Source: Epinephelus fuscoguttatus
Lineage: Eukaryota; Chordata; Actinopteri; Perciformes; Serranidae
NCBI RefSeq assembly: GCF_011397635.1
Contig: NC_064759.1
Location: 11,118,428-11,182,427 of the forward strand
Direction of reading: 5' to 3'
DNA length: 64,000 nucleotides
The notes beneath the pieces were generated by a model, which searched no databases, was not told where the DNA came from, and saw only the letters and a program-made list of their open reading frames with translations. The number at the start of each line of letters is the position of its first letter. The stretch's first letter is position 1. This document shows, in pieces, positions 1-20,700 of the stretch. Both the position numbers and the translations under genes were made by a program.

Positions 1-897
1 ACAGCTATGGTTTACTTATTACTTTACTTAAAACCATTAAAACAAAATGCACTTAAGAAAAAACTTAACACCTGACTCCTTGGAGGGTCTGTCAGTACAA
101 CAAAATGCAGAACAAGACTTTTTACGTGACCAAAATGTTACAATTAACTGAAAACACAATAAAATGACGACAGCTACAGCTATATTGGGGGTACACTATG
201 GTTACCAGCCTAACCAATATTGTCACTGTGGTAGCAACTTGTCACTCAAAGTGGCCACACCTTTAATTAGTGCATAAATTTAAGCCTCAGTAGAGTGCTG
301 CAGGGACATTTTTTTGTAGGCTGACACAGAAGTTAGCATCACACTGTTTCCCTCAACAAAATCCAAATGGGATATGTCCTTTGGATTACTGCAGAAAATA
401 AGCTCTGTGGCAGGTAATCTTCACAAATGAACACCACTTTTATGGTCTGTGAAGTGTAAATGCAATTGCCAGAAGTAAAAAGCTAACGTTGGGCCATAAA
501 CAAACTACACCACAGCCACATGACTTAACATCACCACCACAGGCTGTAAAACCGTGTTCAGTGTAATGACGTCCTGTAGTGTCATTTATCCGCGTGTGAG
601 CAGCCGCCTTTTTAAAGACACCTAAAAGCATAAAAATTCACAAGTTGGGTATTTACTGACGTGTTTTATGTGGTAGAACAAAATGTCAAAGTCTCTTAAG
701 CTTGTGTAGACCACAGACCCTGTTTGTTTCTCTGTGCTTTATTTTAAAAAATGATTACACATTGTTATCTTGGTGGTCACTACATGCAGTAAAAGTACAC
801 ATGCTGTAGAAGTGAAAAGATATACTTGACAATGAACAGTCTGTATATTAACAGACTATACTGACCTACTTGAGTTAAAGTGTGTGTTTGTGTGTAG
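1..897. other. atp4a intron, no exon or known repeat recognised
   Basis: This stretch precedes the first visible atp4a exon, whose acceptor (AG at 896-897) is clear. The exon begins in phase 1, so an upstream exon ending in a single G must lie outside the window or go unrecognised here. Short ORFs in the stretch have no similarity that I can name. It is most simply intronic sequence. Confidence 0.6.
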
Positions 898-7459
<6,562 letters not shown>

Positions 7460-7738
7460 GACCACGGAGGCTCTTTCACTCATCCATCTACATAACAGCA
7501 TCACTCAAAAGGAATGCTACAAACCTAGAGGACCTGACCCAATTCACCATGCATCTATACTTCTCTGTGATCTATGTATTTATAGCTGAAACTGTCTTTT
7601 AATATTAACATTATAATAATGTTCAAGAGTCTGACTAAATAAGTAAGAGGGCATTAATTACTGAAAGCCATCAATGGATAATTCAAACAGATTTGTTGTG
7701 TTCCAGCTCTTTGACTGTGGCTGCATTGTGTTTGTACT

Positions 7739-7744
7739 AATAAA
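7739..7744 (+). terminator. Probable atp4a polyadenylation signal
   Basis: A canonical AATAAA lies 280 bases after the atp4a stop codon, followed by T-rich and then GT-rich sequence (7775-7810), as expected downstream of a cleavage site. The 3' UTR would be about 300 bases. No other AATAAA was noticed between the stop and this point. Confidence 0.6.
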
Positions 7745-8724
7745 TATTAAGACTCAAATCAATAACAAAGTAGCAACTGTTTTTTTTGTTTTGTGTTCCT
7801 TGTGAGTTGTTAAAGGTTGTATCTTTTACTTATAGTACAGTGCAGCTGTAGCCAGTATCTCACTATCACTATCCTCATTCATATTTCAAGAAGTGACAAA
7901 TCATATTCAGCCACAAAATAAGTCTGAAAAGCTGCAAATCAGAACAGAAGTACAGAGAGTTGTTGCATAGAGATGATACACCGTCTCGTGTAGTTGCATT
8001 GGTGAGAGTCGGCAGGTTTTTAGAACATTGCAAATAGCTGTACGTTTCAACTCATCTCGTCATGAATATTTGGTCTGAACTGGGCCTAAAGGAATTCTTC
8101 ATCCACAAAATGACCATTTGGAAACCGGTCATGCTGTGTGACATTTAATTCATGAAGAAAACAGTGAACTTACTGATATACTGATTGATTAGAGACCACA
8201 TTTAACAATAGCAAAACTACATCAACACATCTCTTTGCAAACTCTCACACAACTCTTGCAGTACAACCCAGGTGTCATGTATCCAGTCATATGCTCAGTA
8301 CTTTCCAAAACCAGCCACTGGATAAACGACTGGATAAATGAAACTTGGATTATACTAGGGCTGCCCTCGACTAAGAATTTTCCTAGTCGACCAACAGTTG
8401 TCATTTAGGGCCATTAATCGACTAGCCGCCCGCATGTTAATTATATTAATTTAAATATTATATATGATTATATTAAGTTTTCTTCCCAAATTAAAGGTTT
8501 TTTCATTTTGAGATTTTAAACTACCATCAGAAAAACAGTCACTAATGAAATATGGCCTCAAAAAAATGATACTCCACCTCTCTGCACAACCTCCCACAGG
8601 ATGATCGTGTTGTCACAGTCGAATATCCAAGGGGCAAACATTTATCATGTCTGATGTATGTACTCACAAGTACTCATATTTGTCCTTTTGTCCCATCCAT
8701 ATGCATCCATATCTTGCTTCATCT
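7745..8724. other. Convergent intergenic region between atp4a and dennd3
   Basis: atp4a (plus) and dennd3 (minus) end toward each other with about 1.27 kb between stop codons. The region must contain the dennd3 3' UTR at its right side; a clear minus-strand poly(A) signal was not pinned down. It holds a repeat copy at 8085-8330 (same family as 5946-6590) and a hAT-type terminal fragment from 8356 (TAGGGCTGCC then CTAGTCGAC words). No gene is seen. Confidence 0.5.
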
Positions 8725-11700
8725 CTACTCCACTTTCCAGATGGCGATCTTTCCATCATGGCGTGCAGAGCCACTCAAGACGTAGCGGTCCTCAGCTGAG
8801 CAGAGGGTCTGAATGCTGTCTGAATGTGCCTGCAGCTCCTTCGCCACGGTCTGGCTCTCTGTGTCCATCACCAACACCTGACTTCTCAGCTGATTGTCAC
8901 ACTGGCCTCCAACACCACTCCAACCACGACAGCCCACCCAGACCTGAGGAGAGGCGAGGGCATGGGGGAAAGGTAGCAGGGGATAATTGATGATTAAAGA
9001 GAGGGGAAATGTAAAAAGTTTGAGTTACAAAATTTGTCTAAAAATGAATGGCAACTTAAAAAAATTACAGGTAACAGTGCAGCTATGGTATTCATAAGCT
9101 GCCTAGTAGAAGCTGACTTTCTAACATGCATGTCTAAAATGTTAGAGACATTTGCACCAAACAAATTCATCATTGCTATATAACCCCACTGTGTCAGTAA
9201 GCAACGTCTGCTTTGTGTTCTATGAACCACAAAAAAATTACTACCTGACATCATGCTTTTGGGTTGTCCGTCCCATTCTCGTAAACGCTCTATCTCTTGA
9301 ACACCTCAGAAGGACTTTCTCCCAATTTAGCACAAATGTCTACTTGGACTTAGCGATGAACTGACACCCCCACACCTCATGGTGTGATACCAATTTACAG
9401 TACAGGCCAAAAGTTTGGACACACCTTCTCATTCAATGCGTTTTCTTTATTTTCATGACTATTTACATTGTAGATTCTCACTGAAGGCATCAAAACTATG
9501 AATGAACACGTGGAGTTATGTACTTAACAAAAAAGGTGAAATAACTGAAAACATGTTTTATATTCTAGTTTCTTCAAAATAGCCACCCTTTGCTCTGATT
9601 ACTGCTTTGCACACTCTTGGCATTCTCTCGATGAGCTTCAAGAGGTAGTCACCTGAAATGGTTTTCCAACAGTCTTGAAGGAGTTCCCAGAGGTGTTTAG
9701 CACTTGTTGGCCCCTTTGCCTTCACTCTGCGGTCCAGCTCACCCCAAACCATCTCGATTGGGTTCAGGTGACTGTGGAGGCCAGGTCATCTGCCGCAGCA
9801 CTCCATCACTCTCCTTCTTGGTCAAATAGCCCTTACACAGCCTGGAGGTGTGTTTGGGGTCATTGTCCTGTTGAAAAATAAATGATGGTCCAACTAAACG
9901 CAAACCGGATGGGATGGCATGTCGCTGCAGGATGCTGTGGTAGCCATGCTGGTTCAGTGTGCCTTCAGTTTTGAATAAATCCCCAACAGTGTCACCAGCA
10001 AAACACCCCCACACCATCACACCTCCTCCTCCATGCTTCACAGTGGGAACCAGGCATGTGGAATCCATCCGCTCACCTTTTCTGCGCCTCACAAAGACAC
10101 GGCGGTTGGAACCAAAGATCTCAAATTTGGACTCATCAGACCAAAGCACAGATTTCCACTGGTCTAATGTCCATTCCTTGTGTTTCTTGGCCCAAACAAA
10201 TCTCTTCTGCTTGTTGCCTCTCCTTAGCAGTGGTTTCCTAGCAGCTATTTGACCATGAAGGCCTGATTCGCGCAGTCTCCTCTTAACAGTTGTTCTAGAG
10301 ATGGGTCTGCTGCTAGAACTCTGTGTGGCATTCATCTGGTCTCTGATCTGAGCTGCTGTTAACTTGCGATTTCTGAGGCTGGTGACTCGGATGAACTTAT
10401 CCTCAGAAGCAGAGGTGACTCTTGGTCTTCCTTTCCTGGGTCGGTCCTCATGTGTGCCAGTTTCGTTGTAGCGCTTGATGGTTTTTGTGACTCCACTTGG
10501 GGACACATTTAAAGTTTTTGCAATTTTCCGGACTGACTGACCTTCATTTCTTAAAGTAATGATGGCCACTGGTTTTTCTTTAGTTAGCTGATTGGTTCTT
10601 GCCATAATATGAATTTTAACAGTTGTCCAATAGGGCTGTCGGCTGTGTATTAACCTGACTTCTGCACAACACAACTGATGGTCCCAACCCCATTGATAAA
10701 GCAAGAAATTCCACTAATTAACCCTGATAAGGCACACCTGTGAAGTGGAAACCATTTCAGGTGACTACCTCTTGAAGCTCATGGAGAGAATGCCAAGAGT
10801 GTGCAAAGCAGTAATCAGAGCAAAGGGTGGCTATTTTGAAGAAACTAGAATATAAAACATGTTTTCAGTTATTTCACCTTTTTTTGTTAAGTACATAACT
10901 CCACATGTGTTCATTCATAGTTTTGATGCCTTCAGTGAGAATCTACAATGTAAATAGTCATGAAAATAAAGAAAACGCATTGAATGAGAAGGTGTGTCCA
11001 AACTTTTGGCCTGTACTGTACGTAACAGGCCAAAAAGTCATTCACTGTTTCACAAGCAGTAATGACACCTGTCATACAGTATGTAACCGGATCCTTTCAT
11101 TTACTAAGGCCACCTGTACCTACCTGCTTGCCCAGATGCAGCCAGTGGAAAAAAAACAAACATTCAACCCTATTACTTGTTCCATATGCTATGTGCAACA
11201 GGGAAAACCTATGTACGTTAAAATCAAACTGAAAATGGGCTTAACACGGTTCATGGAGGTGGATTCAGGCAACTGTGTTGCTACATGTTCTTCTACTTTT
11301 AATAAAATGCTTCAGAACTTAATTAGTACTCAGTATCCAGACGTAAAAAAAAAAACATTTAAAAGAACTGATAAAAACACTTTAGTATATAAAAAGTGAG
11401 GAAATAAAAGACAGTCTAAATCAACTTAAAAACTCAAGTAAAACCAGGAAAGGCTCTTCAGTAAAAGTATGTTTTAGGAAGGGATTTTAAAGAAATCACT
11501 GACTTGGCCAACCTGATTTCCTCAGGCAGACTGTTCCAGAGCCTCAGGGCCCTGAAAGCAAACTCTCTATCCCTTTGGTTTTCAGTCGGGTCTCTGGAAC
11601 AGACAAAAGACCTCTGCCCGAGGACCTCAAAGTACGTCCTGGTGTGTACGGAACTAAGAGGTCGGCATCACAGCTCACCTGGTCCTTGACTCGAATCATG

Positions 11701-14700
11701 CAGGTGACTCCTGAACTGTCCGGCAGGGAGATTCTCCTGAATGGACGTCTGTGGTTGTTAGTGTGCCAGAGAAACAGCTCCCCTGAATCTGCACAGCCCG
11801 TCCACAGCTGACCTCGCTGGAACAAACACACAAAAACAGGAAAGTCACATGTATACTTGTAGCATGTGAAAACAATTCGGTAATGTCAAAACACTTTCAA
11901 AAAACATTTTTATCTGTAGCCAATGGGTTTGTATGCATATCAACATATTTCAGCCAAAGAAATTTTCTGAACATCCAAGTGTCAGTAAGTGTCTCAGTTT
12001 TGATGGCTGCAGTGACTACATGCTCCAGCTCCATTATCACTATCTAGGTGCCAGCATTTATTTCTTCTTCTTTGAAATGTTTATTGCTGTTTTGCATGAT
12101 TGCTGAATTGACTGTGAGAATACCGACTGAACAGCTTGAATGACTGACTTGCTAAACCACTAAATGGCTAATAACCTGCTTAATTAATGAACATACTAGC
12201 TGAGGATTGCAAAGTCACCTCTGGGATGATAATGAAGCAACTGAAGCAACTGGGCATGCTCCGTATGTCATCAGGAAGTACCATTCGTCTTTGTGGTGTC
12301 CCACTCTTTTTCAGTTCCACAATGCTGTCACCACAACCTGCACACAGACACATTTCAGTCAAGCAGCAACCTCCAGGAGTTAAAAACGAAGCAAACGCTG
12401 ACGAGCCCACAACTGCAGTTCCTCTAATGGCCACTTGAGGCTGAGTCAATCCCCACAGACAACCATGTTAAAATGAAGAACTTTGCAGCAGAAATAAACA
12501 TATTTACAGGGTGGTACAAAAACAAATGTGGTCACCTCTGGCTCCGAAAATACAAGATTGCAATGGCCAAAATGACAAACTCAAGGCTTCAAAACAGAGC
12601 AACAGGCTACCCCCATTATTTTATACTGTCTATGGTTTAAACAAGTCGTTACCAGGGTCTTTTTTGGTGGTACGGTGTATTTTGAAAGTAATGAGTAGAT
12701 GCTATTGGTTGGTAGGGTATATAGGTTCACCTATTCAAGTACTCGTTAACGTTAATATCTAATCAGCCAATCATGTGGCAGTAGCTTAGTGTAGTTAGGC
12801 ATGTAGACATGACCTGCTGAAGTTCAAACCGAGCATCAGAATGGGGAAGAAAGGTGATTGAAGTGACTTTGAACGTGGCATGGTTGTTGGTGCCAGACGG
12901 GCTGGTCTGAGTATTTCAGAAACTGCTGATCTACCTGGAATGTAATGCACGATCATCTCTAGGGTATACAGAGGATGGTCCGGGGGGAAAAAAAAAAAAA
13001 AAAAGGCCAGACCTGTTTGAGCTGATGGAAAGGCAAGAGTAACTCAGATAATTGCTCATTACAACTGAGGTGCGGACAACATGTTTTGAAAATTCATTAG
13101 TAAAAATGTGTGGGAATCCTGAACCTCGAAGCAGATGGGCTACAGCAGGCACCGGATGACACAAACTGGAAAACATAAGATTGGGAAAACGTTGCCTGGT
13201 CTGATGAGTCTGGATTTCTGCTGCCACATTCAGATGGTAGGGTCAGAATTTGGTGTAAACAACATGAAAGCATGGATCCATCCTGCCTTGTATCAATGGT
13301 TCAGGCTGCTGCTGGTGGTGTAATGGTGTGGGGGATATTTTTGTGGCACACTTTCGGACCCCTCAGCACCATCCTCTGATGGCTACTTCCAGCAGGATAA
13401 CACACCATGTCACAAAGGCCAAATCATCTCTGGATTCTTGAATATGACAATGAGTTCACTGTACTCCAATGGCCTCCACAGTCACCAGATCTCAGTCCAA
13501 TAGAGCACCTTTGGGATGTGGTGGAACGGGAGATTCACATCATGGATGTGCAGCCGACAAATCTGCAGCAACTGTGTGATGTCATCATGTCAATATGGAC
13601 CAAAATCTCTGAGGAATGTTTCCAGCACCTTGTTGAATCTATGCCATGAAAAATTAAGGCAGTTCTGAAGGAAAAAGAGGGTCCAACCTGGTACTAGCAA
13701 GGTGTACCTAATAAAGTGTCCGCTGAGTATAGTTGCCCTGTAGTTTCATTATAAAATGAGGATAACTGTGATAGTGAAGAAGAAAATTAAAAGCCAAAGT
13801 AAAAACAACTGTGATGGGGCAGAAAGTGAATGGAAGTGTTTGCACTTACAGCACCACAGTGTGCCATCATAGATCTGTACGGAGGAGAGACGATCACAGC
13901 TGAGGTGGAACTGTCGCTTCACTTTGAGACTGACAGAGTCCCACTGCAGAATGGTCCCATCACAGCTGCAGGAGTATGTCTGCTGACTGGGAACGACAGT
14001 TTGAGTGAAGCTTTCATTTTAAAAAACAAATTAAACACTAACACCGATACGACACGTGAGTTTAGACTCACCTTTATAAAACTGCTTTTAATGTTTATTA
14101 ACTCAATAAAACTAATAACTGCCCTAGAGGTAACCGTCTCTCTACCTGTTGTGTTGATCTCTGGAGTCCGCTGTGAGTCCAGTCACTTCATGTCTGTGCT
14201 CAGTCAGCTGTTTGTTGCAGGACATGCTTTGAGTGTCAATTATGTAGATCACAGAGTCCTGAGAGCCAATCCACACCTGCTCCTGGACCAATCCCAGCAT
14301 GCAGTTCTACAAAGATGCCACATGGGATCTCAGTTTTACTTAACTTAGAAGGTAACAGACTCAGAAACAGTATAATTAATAGTATAATGTACATATTGTA
14401 CATCTGTAAATACACAAAATAGATGTAAAATCATTTCTTAAAATAGGAACTCCACCAACGTTACCCAACAAAGTCTGTTTAAACAAACACTCCTAGAAAT
14501 AGAGTACAGCATGTGTGTTCTCACCAGCTGCGACTCTCCAACCTGGATGCAGTCCTGCAGCATGGACCAGCTCGCTGCATCAAACACAACCACTTTGCCT
14601 CCACTGAGAGCCACCCACAGTTTGGGGTTCATCTCACCCTCTGAGTCATTGCAAGTCAGCTGACCTAAGTGAGACAGAGGCAAAGGGAGAGAGAGCAGTG

Positions 14701-17700
14701 GAACAGAGAATTGTGAGAGCTGACTGTACGCAGTAAAAAAGGGACACCACCACCACCACCATGAAGATGAGAACCTCGCCGGACTGGCCCACATTATTGA
14801 CAAACATCTTCAGCAGCAATGGTAATAAATACATAAAATGGACAGCAATTAGTTGGTCAACATTTAAAGGTCCACACTGTAGGATTTAGGAGGGATATAC
14901 TGGCAGAAATTGATGAACTGCTGACAGTGAAAGTGTTGTCACTGTTAGTGCGATCACTCTGCTGATGGAAGGTTGAGATGGACTCAAGTCATCACTGCTG
15001 CACTGTTGCTTTTTTTCCCAAATATCTTAGTGTTGATTACTTTATTTCTGGCATTTTAGCATTCAGGTGGGAAATGTGTGCGTATCCCTAATGAGATCAA
15101 CCACAAACATTATTCCTGCACAATCTTATCTGTAGCATTTCATTTACTCACTTTCACTCAGTGTTTGGAGAATATTTCTCCGACTTCTTAGTGTTCTCAC
15201 CATTTTCTCCTCTGTTTAAGAAACCCTTAAGCCTCTTCAAAGTCCTCCTCCCTGCTCCTAACAGTTCTTCACCTTAGGAACCCTCTTTAACGTCAAAGAT
15301 GCTTTGTGAATAACTTTTATCTTTACAAGGACCTGGTCTTAACTTTAAGGGGAGAGTGACTCTGTTCTTGGAATTTCGTCACTAGGAGCGACTCGTTGTA
15401 CTAAGAAGCTTCGTAAATACGGCCCCAGGTCTGTTTGTTTTGGAGTGGAAGAGACCTCAGTGGATAATATGGCTTCTGGTAAAAACCTCCTGAGCATGTC
15501 ACAGAAAACATTGAGCAGACATTAGCATGTGGTGGGCTAGCGGTCGCTCTCTGACATGCCTGACAGCTTCAGAGAAACACTGGTTGCAATCTGTAATTGG
15601 AACTGCTACACGCCACTTTATCCCCCTAAATCTTACACACTAGACCTTTCGGTAATTTTCATTTATGTCCAATATCCTAATAAACAGTTGATAAATGGCA
15701 GGGACTTAGAATAAATAGCAGTCCATACACACTATGACAGCATGCATCAGCCACATCTATCACTCCATAAAATCTCGTTATGTTCTGTATTCAGCTGAGC
15801 TCAGATGTCTCTTCAAACCAGGCCGGTAGCCTCTGGTGCTTTTGCTCTCTGTCACAGTGTAGACAAATGAGAAGCTAACAAAGACTGCTTTTATCCTGCT
15901 TGCTAACACGCAGCACAACAAGGATAATCAGGTTATGTGGAAAGGTTTCACTTGAGCCTCTGCTGCCATACAAACATTTACAAAGTGCATGATAATCTCT
16001 GTGTTCAGTGTGTGAACACATAAACTCATTAGAATTACACAGAAGCTTCTTTGTTGCTCTGAACTGTGAACAGTGAATATAAACCAGGAGACAATGGGGA
16101 GACATGCTGTGTGAAAGATGGGCAATAAAAATGAACAGACACTGTAAATTTCACCACATACCTGGTGTGTACAGCAGCACATGCACAGTCTGAGGTTCAG
16201 CCAGGTCCACTGATGGGTTGATCTTGTGTTTCAGAGTCTCTGAGGTAGTTTTAGGCACCATCATGGGCACTGGTCAGAGAAGGAGAATGGAGAAGGGATT
16301 AAAGAGAGGCACGGGAGAGACAGTGTGAGAAAAACATAAAATACTCGAAGGGCACTCTGTGAACGCAGACCTCCACCAAGGCCAACAGTCCAGTCTTCCA
16401 GAGGTGGGTTTCCATTCAAATGGATCACAAATTTCACCAGAACTTTCAGAAAATGGGTGTTTATTCATCAATTATTGTCATGCATATGTTATTTTGTATT
16501 TTGAGACTTTGTGGTCCTGGATAAACACTAGCGCTGCAATCTTAGGGGGAGAAAGTTGTGATTAGGCTTTAAAAAATGAGGGAAAATGTTTTAATCACAG
16601 GTCTATGCATCTAAAAAATGATATTATCCTTAATCCAAATGTTAGTGAACAAAATTCTAGCCTATTGACAAGCTTACATGTTAGCGTAGCCTGCCTTGTT
16701 AGCAAGCTAACTCACTAACCCTGCAGTAGCTCAGGAGGATTTTGATTACTTGAATTTGGGTAACTTGGCTTAGCTATGAAGAAGGTCAAAGGAATTTTGA
16801 GAGAAGCACAGTAGCAGCACACTGATGATGTCAGACGGCTGTGATTTGTCAATCATGTTGGTTCAAAGAAACTATAAAATACAAAAATATAAAATGATAT
16901 TTTCCATGTGTTGGTCCTTAAACACAATGTGGGATTGTTGATGAAAGAAAATGTTCTACTTGGCTAAATTACATCGTGCATGTCTGGAGATATTTCCTTG
17001 TTATCTCTGGTGGAGTTTATTGCAGATGATTCACATTTGGATTCGAGTAAGAGTGTTAGTTGCATGATATGTGTGCATTTCCATTTCCATAGCTACACCT
17101 TAGTTTGAGAAAAAAAGCGTGGTGGTTCTCTATGACACCACTGTCTCTGAGTGCTCCATTACAACTGCTTTCTGTATTACGTCTGAGTTTAATACAGTTG
17201 AGAACCCAATAATTAACCTTTGACAAATGCTAAATGTAATATGAAAAATGTTACTATGTGTGCAACAATAAACTGTTCAAAATAAATACCATTGACTAAA
17301 ATTCAAATATCAGTTTACCAGATTATTATTATATGTCCTATTGCCAAAGTTCTGTCACTGTTTAACGTTACTACCATCTACTGGATTCTCAGATGTATGG
17401 CATTTCTTTCACCAAGGCCAAATGCCCTAACTTGCAATGTTAATGAAAGTAAAAAATAATTAATGTATCCGCCCCATGTTTTCAGATCTGCTGCACCCGT
17501 CCACTGTGTATCATAAAAGTTAGGCCTGTAGTTTTTCTGTAATCCTGACAAACGTCCTTGAAGGGACTAATGAAACGATCAGTTGCTTCATCAATTAGTT
17601 GTTTCACAGAGCATTTTCTGGCGACCAGTTTGATCATTAATTAATCACTGAAGTCATTTATTGAGCTCAAATACCAAGTGCTCTTTAGTTTAGCTTCTCA

Positions 17701-20700
17701 GTGGTGAGGATTTGATGCTTTTCTTTGTATTACGAGATACTGTGTGTATGTATAGAAAGAAAAAAAGATCAAGCAGCAGCACAAGAGTGAGCCCATACCT
17801 TCATGTTTGATCTTATCGAAGTAGGCCAGCTTTGAGGCGGCAATGATGGACCGCTGTGTCTGCAGGCAGCCCATGACAGCATCCATTAACAGGACGTTGG
17901 TCAGAGCCTGAGTCATGTACTGAGGGTCCTAAAGAGACGATTAATAAAACACATGTTTAAGAGGTGTTTGCATAGTAGATTATTACTAACACAAGGAGGT
18001 TTGCAAACTAACATACATTAATGTTGACTTGCATAGACAAGAAAATAAATCACTGCAGTAGGTCATATCAGGTTATGTGCCGATATGAACCATTTGTCAA
18101 CCCTATATATTACTGTGAGCAGCAAAGCGATGGTGAGGTCACACTAACACCAGTCTCTGCACATATTCGCTCCAGAACTGAAGCCCATGTAACACATTCA
18201 CAGGTCAGAGTTCACCAGTGCACAAATCTGACCTGTGGGCCAATGGAAACAGTGCTGTCTTGATGGACTGAGGAGTGTTTGATATTACAGAGTTTGTTAC
18301 TCCAGTGGTGTGCCGTCAACCTTTGTTGTTACCTTGTGCTGGTCGGCCATCTTGCGTCCAGCCCACATCTCCTTCACCACAAGGTTCCAGAGTTCGGTCT
18401 CTGTCTTCAGGTTGGCCTCAAACACCTCGAGCCTACCAGCGGTCTGGATACGAAGGGAGGGGATACGAACAAGTAGAAAGGGAGCTGAGATGATCTTCAC
18501 CTCCTGCACAAAGATGAAAAATGAGTTATTTATTGATGTGAGTGTAGAGTTATAGATTAAGATACCAAAGCATGATATGAGAGGAAAGGGATAAACCTCT
18601 TCCACTCCGCTCAGACGCCTTTCAGAGGCTGTAGGAATCCATTCATTCAAACATGTCATGCTAGCTTCTCAGAAAGGGGGTTAATAATGCTCCAACGCTC
18701 CATTTTCACAGGGGTCGCTTAATCTAACACCTCAAAATATTTTAATGAAAATGGGTTCTCTTGGTACCAACTAGTCTCTTCTTTACAAAATTCCCGCTTT
18801 ATGCAAATCCCATGCAGTTTGGGGAAAAACCATGCAGTTCTACTCTTGGAGTACAAGTGTGTTATTTTTGCCTATTGTATTAGAATATTTCTGCACACTG
18901 GGTCCATAAACAGCTCTGGAATTGCATAAATTCAGTATGACTGGCAAGATGAGACTCTTGTGGATTCAGTGTAGTGGGGCAATCTTTAGAAACTTGACCT
19001 CACTGTGTGAAATGACTTATTGTGACCCCAAGGATCAACAGAGCCTCATGAAACTTTACAGCCACAAACTGGAGACATTGGGCATTCAGAAGATGTATGG
19101 CTTTCATAGGTATACGGAGAACAAGGGGGTTTCTCTGCAGTTACCAGAATAGAAGTGCTTCCCATCCAGTCGCTCAAAAGTGCAAGTCTTACAGAAATCT
19201 CCTCATGTCAAAAGTTTTTGATGCCAAATTACAGCATGGATTTTTGTACACTGCTCCTCAGGGTCTATCTGTCTTAATGTGGTATTTTAGAGGAATTTTT
19301 AATTTTTTTTTAATCAATAGTCAAGTGGTAACAAAAAAGCTTAATATTTGTGCCAAATCTGTGTAACAACCCAAAAATTGCTGCAACAGCTTGAGACATA
19401 ATTCAGCATGGAAACGCCCACCATATATTTCCATCATAATGTTCTTAGCCGTTACACACTCTAAACTTTGAATAGGCGCCTAACCAAAACACAATGTTTC
19501 TTAGAGATTAATGACTAGACAAACTCTAGACAAACTCTAAAAAAGACAAAAAAAGGGTCTATGGTAGGGAGTGGAAGGGGTTAAAGACACTTGACCTGTA
19601 TGTCTCTGAACTTTGTGATTTCCAGGAAGCCCGGTCGTCCCTCGGTGAGCAAGAACAGACGTTTCTGCGTCATTGCAATTTTACCAACACCATGGGAGGT
19701 CTTGACACACGACGACAACTTGTAGACACACTCGCTATTGTCAAGATGGTCTATGACCTCAGAGGGCAAGTTGACGTCTTGCGCCTCGGCCTCAGTCTCC
19801 TTCCAGACGGTGTAGAAGACTCTGAAGAGATCAGGGTCCACTTGCTTTGGCTGGCCTGTGACACAGAGAGAGACACGTATGTAACCAGGTGCGAGCAGAC
19901 ATACAAACATACAAGACAAAGAGATGTTTCCACACTGAGGGGGGAAACGTGCAAATACAAGCTGGAAACATGTACATTGACCCACTTGCACAGATTAGGT
20001 TAGTTCCACATTCAATCTCGGATATCTCAGAATAGTGTGTATCATTGTTCTTCATGTGTTACTAAATGACCGTCTGAATCTATAAAGTGCTGTGATCAAA
20101 ACAGACTCCCAGACGACAATTACAAGCCATTCAGTCTCATGTTCAGTCCAGACACGGTTCTGTTTTCATTCTATCTAGTCCTGCATGATTGCCTTATACG
20201 TCAGACAAAAGTCAAAACAAAGTCGGGGAAAATCACGTGGAGAAAATGGCTTCAAAGACTTTGTGTGAAGCAGCTCATTACTCAGTGGAGTAACACGCCA
20301 TTAGCTCATGCCTTAAAGTCTGAATCTCTGTCAGGACCCTTGTCACTTTATATCCCCTCTCTTTCTTCCCCAAGGATACTTTGACATGCGGACTGGAGGA
20401 GCCGGGGATTGAACCAGCAAACTTCCGATAAGCAAACATCCTTCTGAGCCACAGTGGTCCCAAAAGCATTAGAAAGCTGATCATCCCTTGATCTGTCCTA
20501 GAACCAACTAACATTTAGGCTTAGTGTCCATATTGTGTTTTTAAATTGTTGCCAATGAGGAGAGAGTGTATGATGCCCCCTAGAGAGAAAAAGCTACACC
20601 TAGTATCTTGTTTTGGGGTCTTGTTCACAAGTGAGGGTAGAACGGAGTGTGAGATGGATCAGCCATTTGTGCGGCTTCTGCGGTGATGCGGGCAAAGTGT

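Larger units (their letters stand above)
8725..14664 (-). other. dennd3: dennd3 exons 23-28: C-terminal WD40 propeller
   Basis: Six exons encode about residues 967-1270. Blade signatures in order: [87 protein letters not shown] and [19 protein letters not shown]. The spacing suits a WD40 propeller, which in this family regulates the exchange factor and supplies protein contacts. The stop TAG lies at 8725-8727. The Tc1 element at 9398-11018 sits in the last intron, and a LINE tail abuts the donor of exon 27. Confidence 0.9.

Noticed and set aside
10905..11399. 164-residue plus-strand ORF
   Set aside because: Its first third lies inside the right inverted repeat of the Tc1 element and the rest is unrelated intron sequence. 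No splice context or recognisable product.
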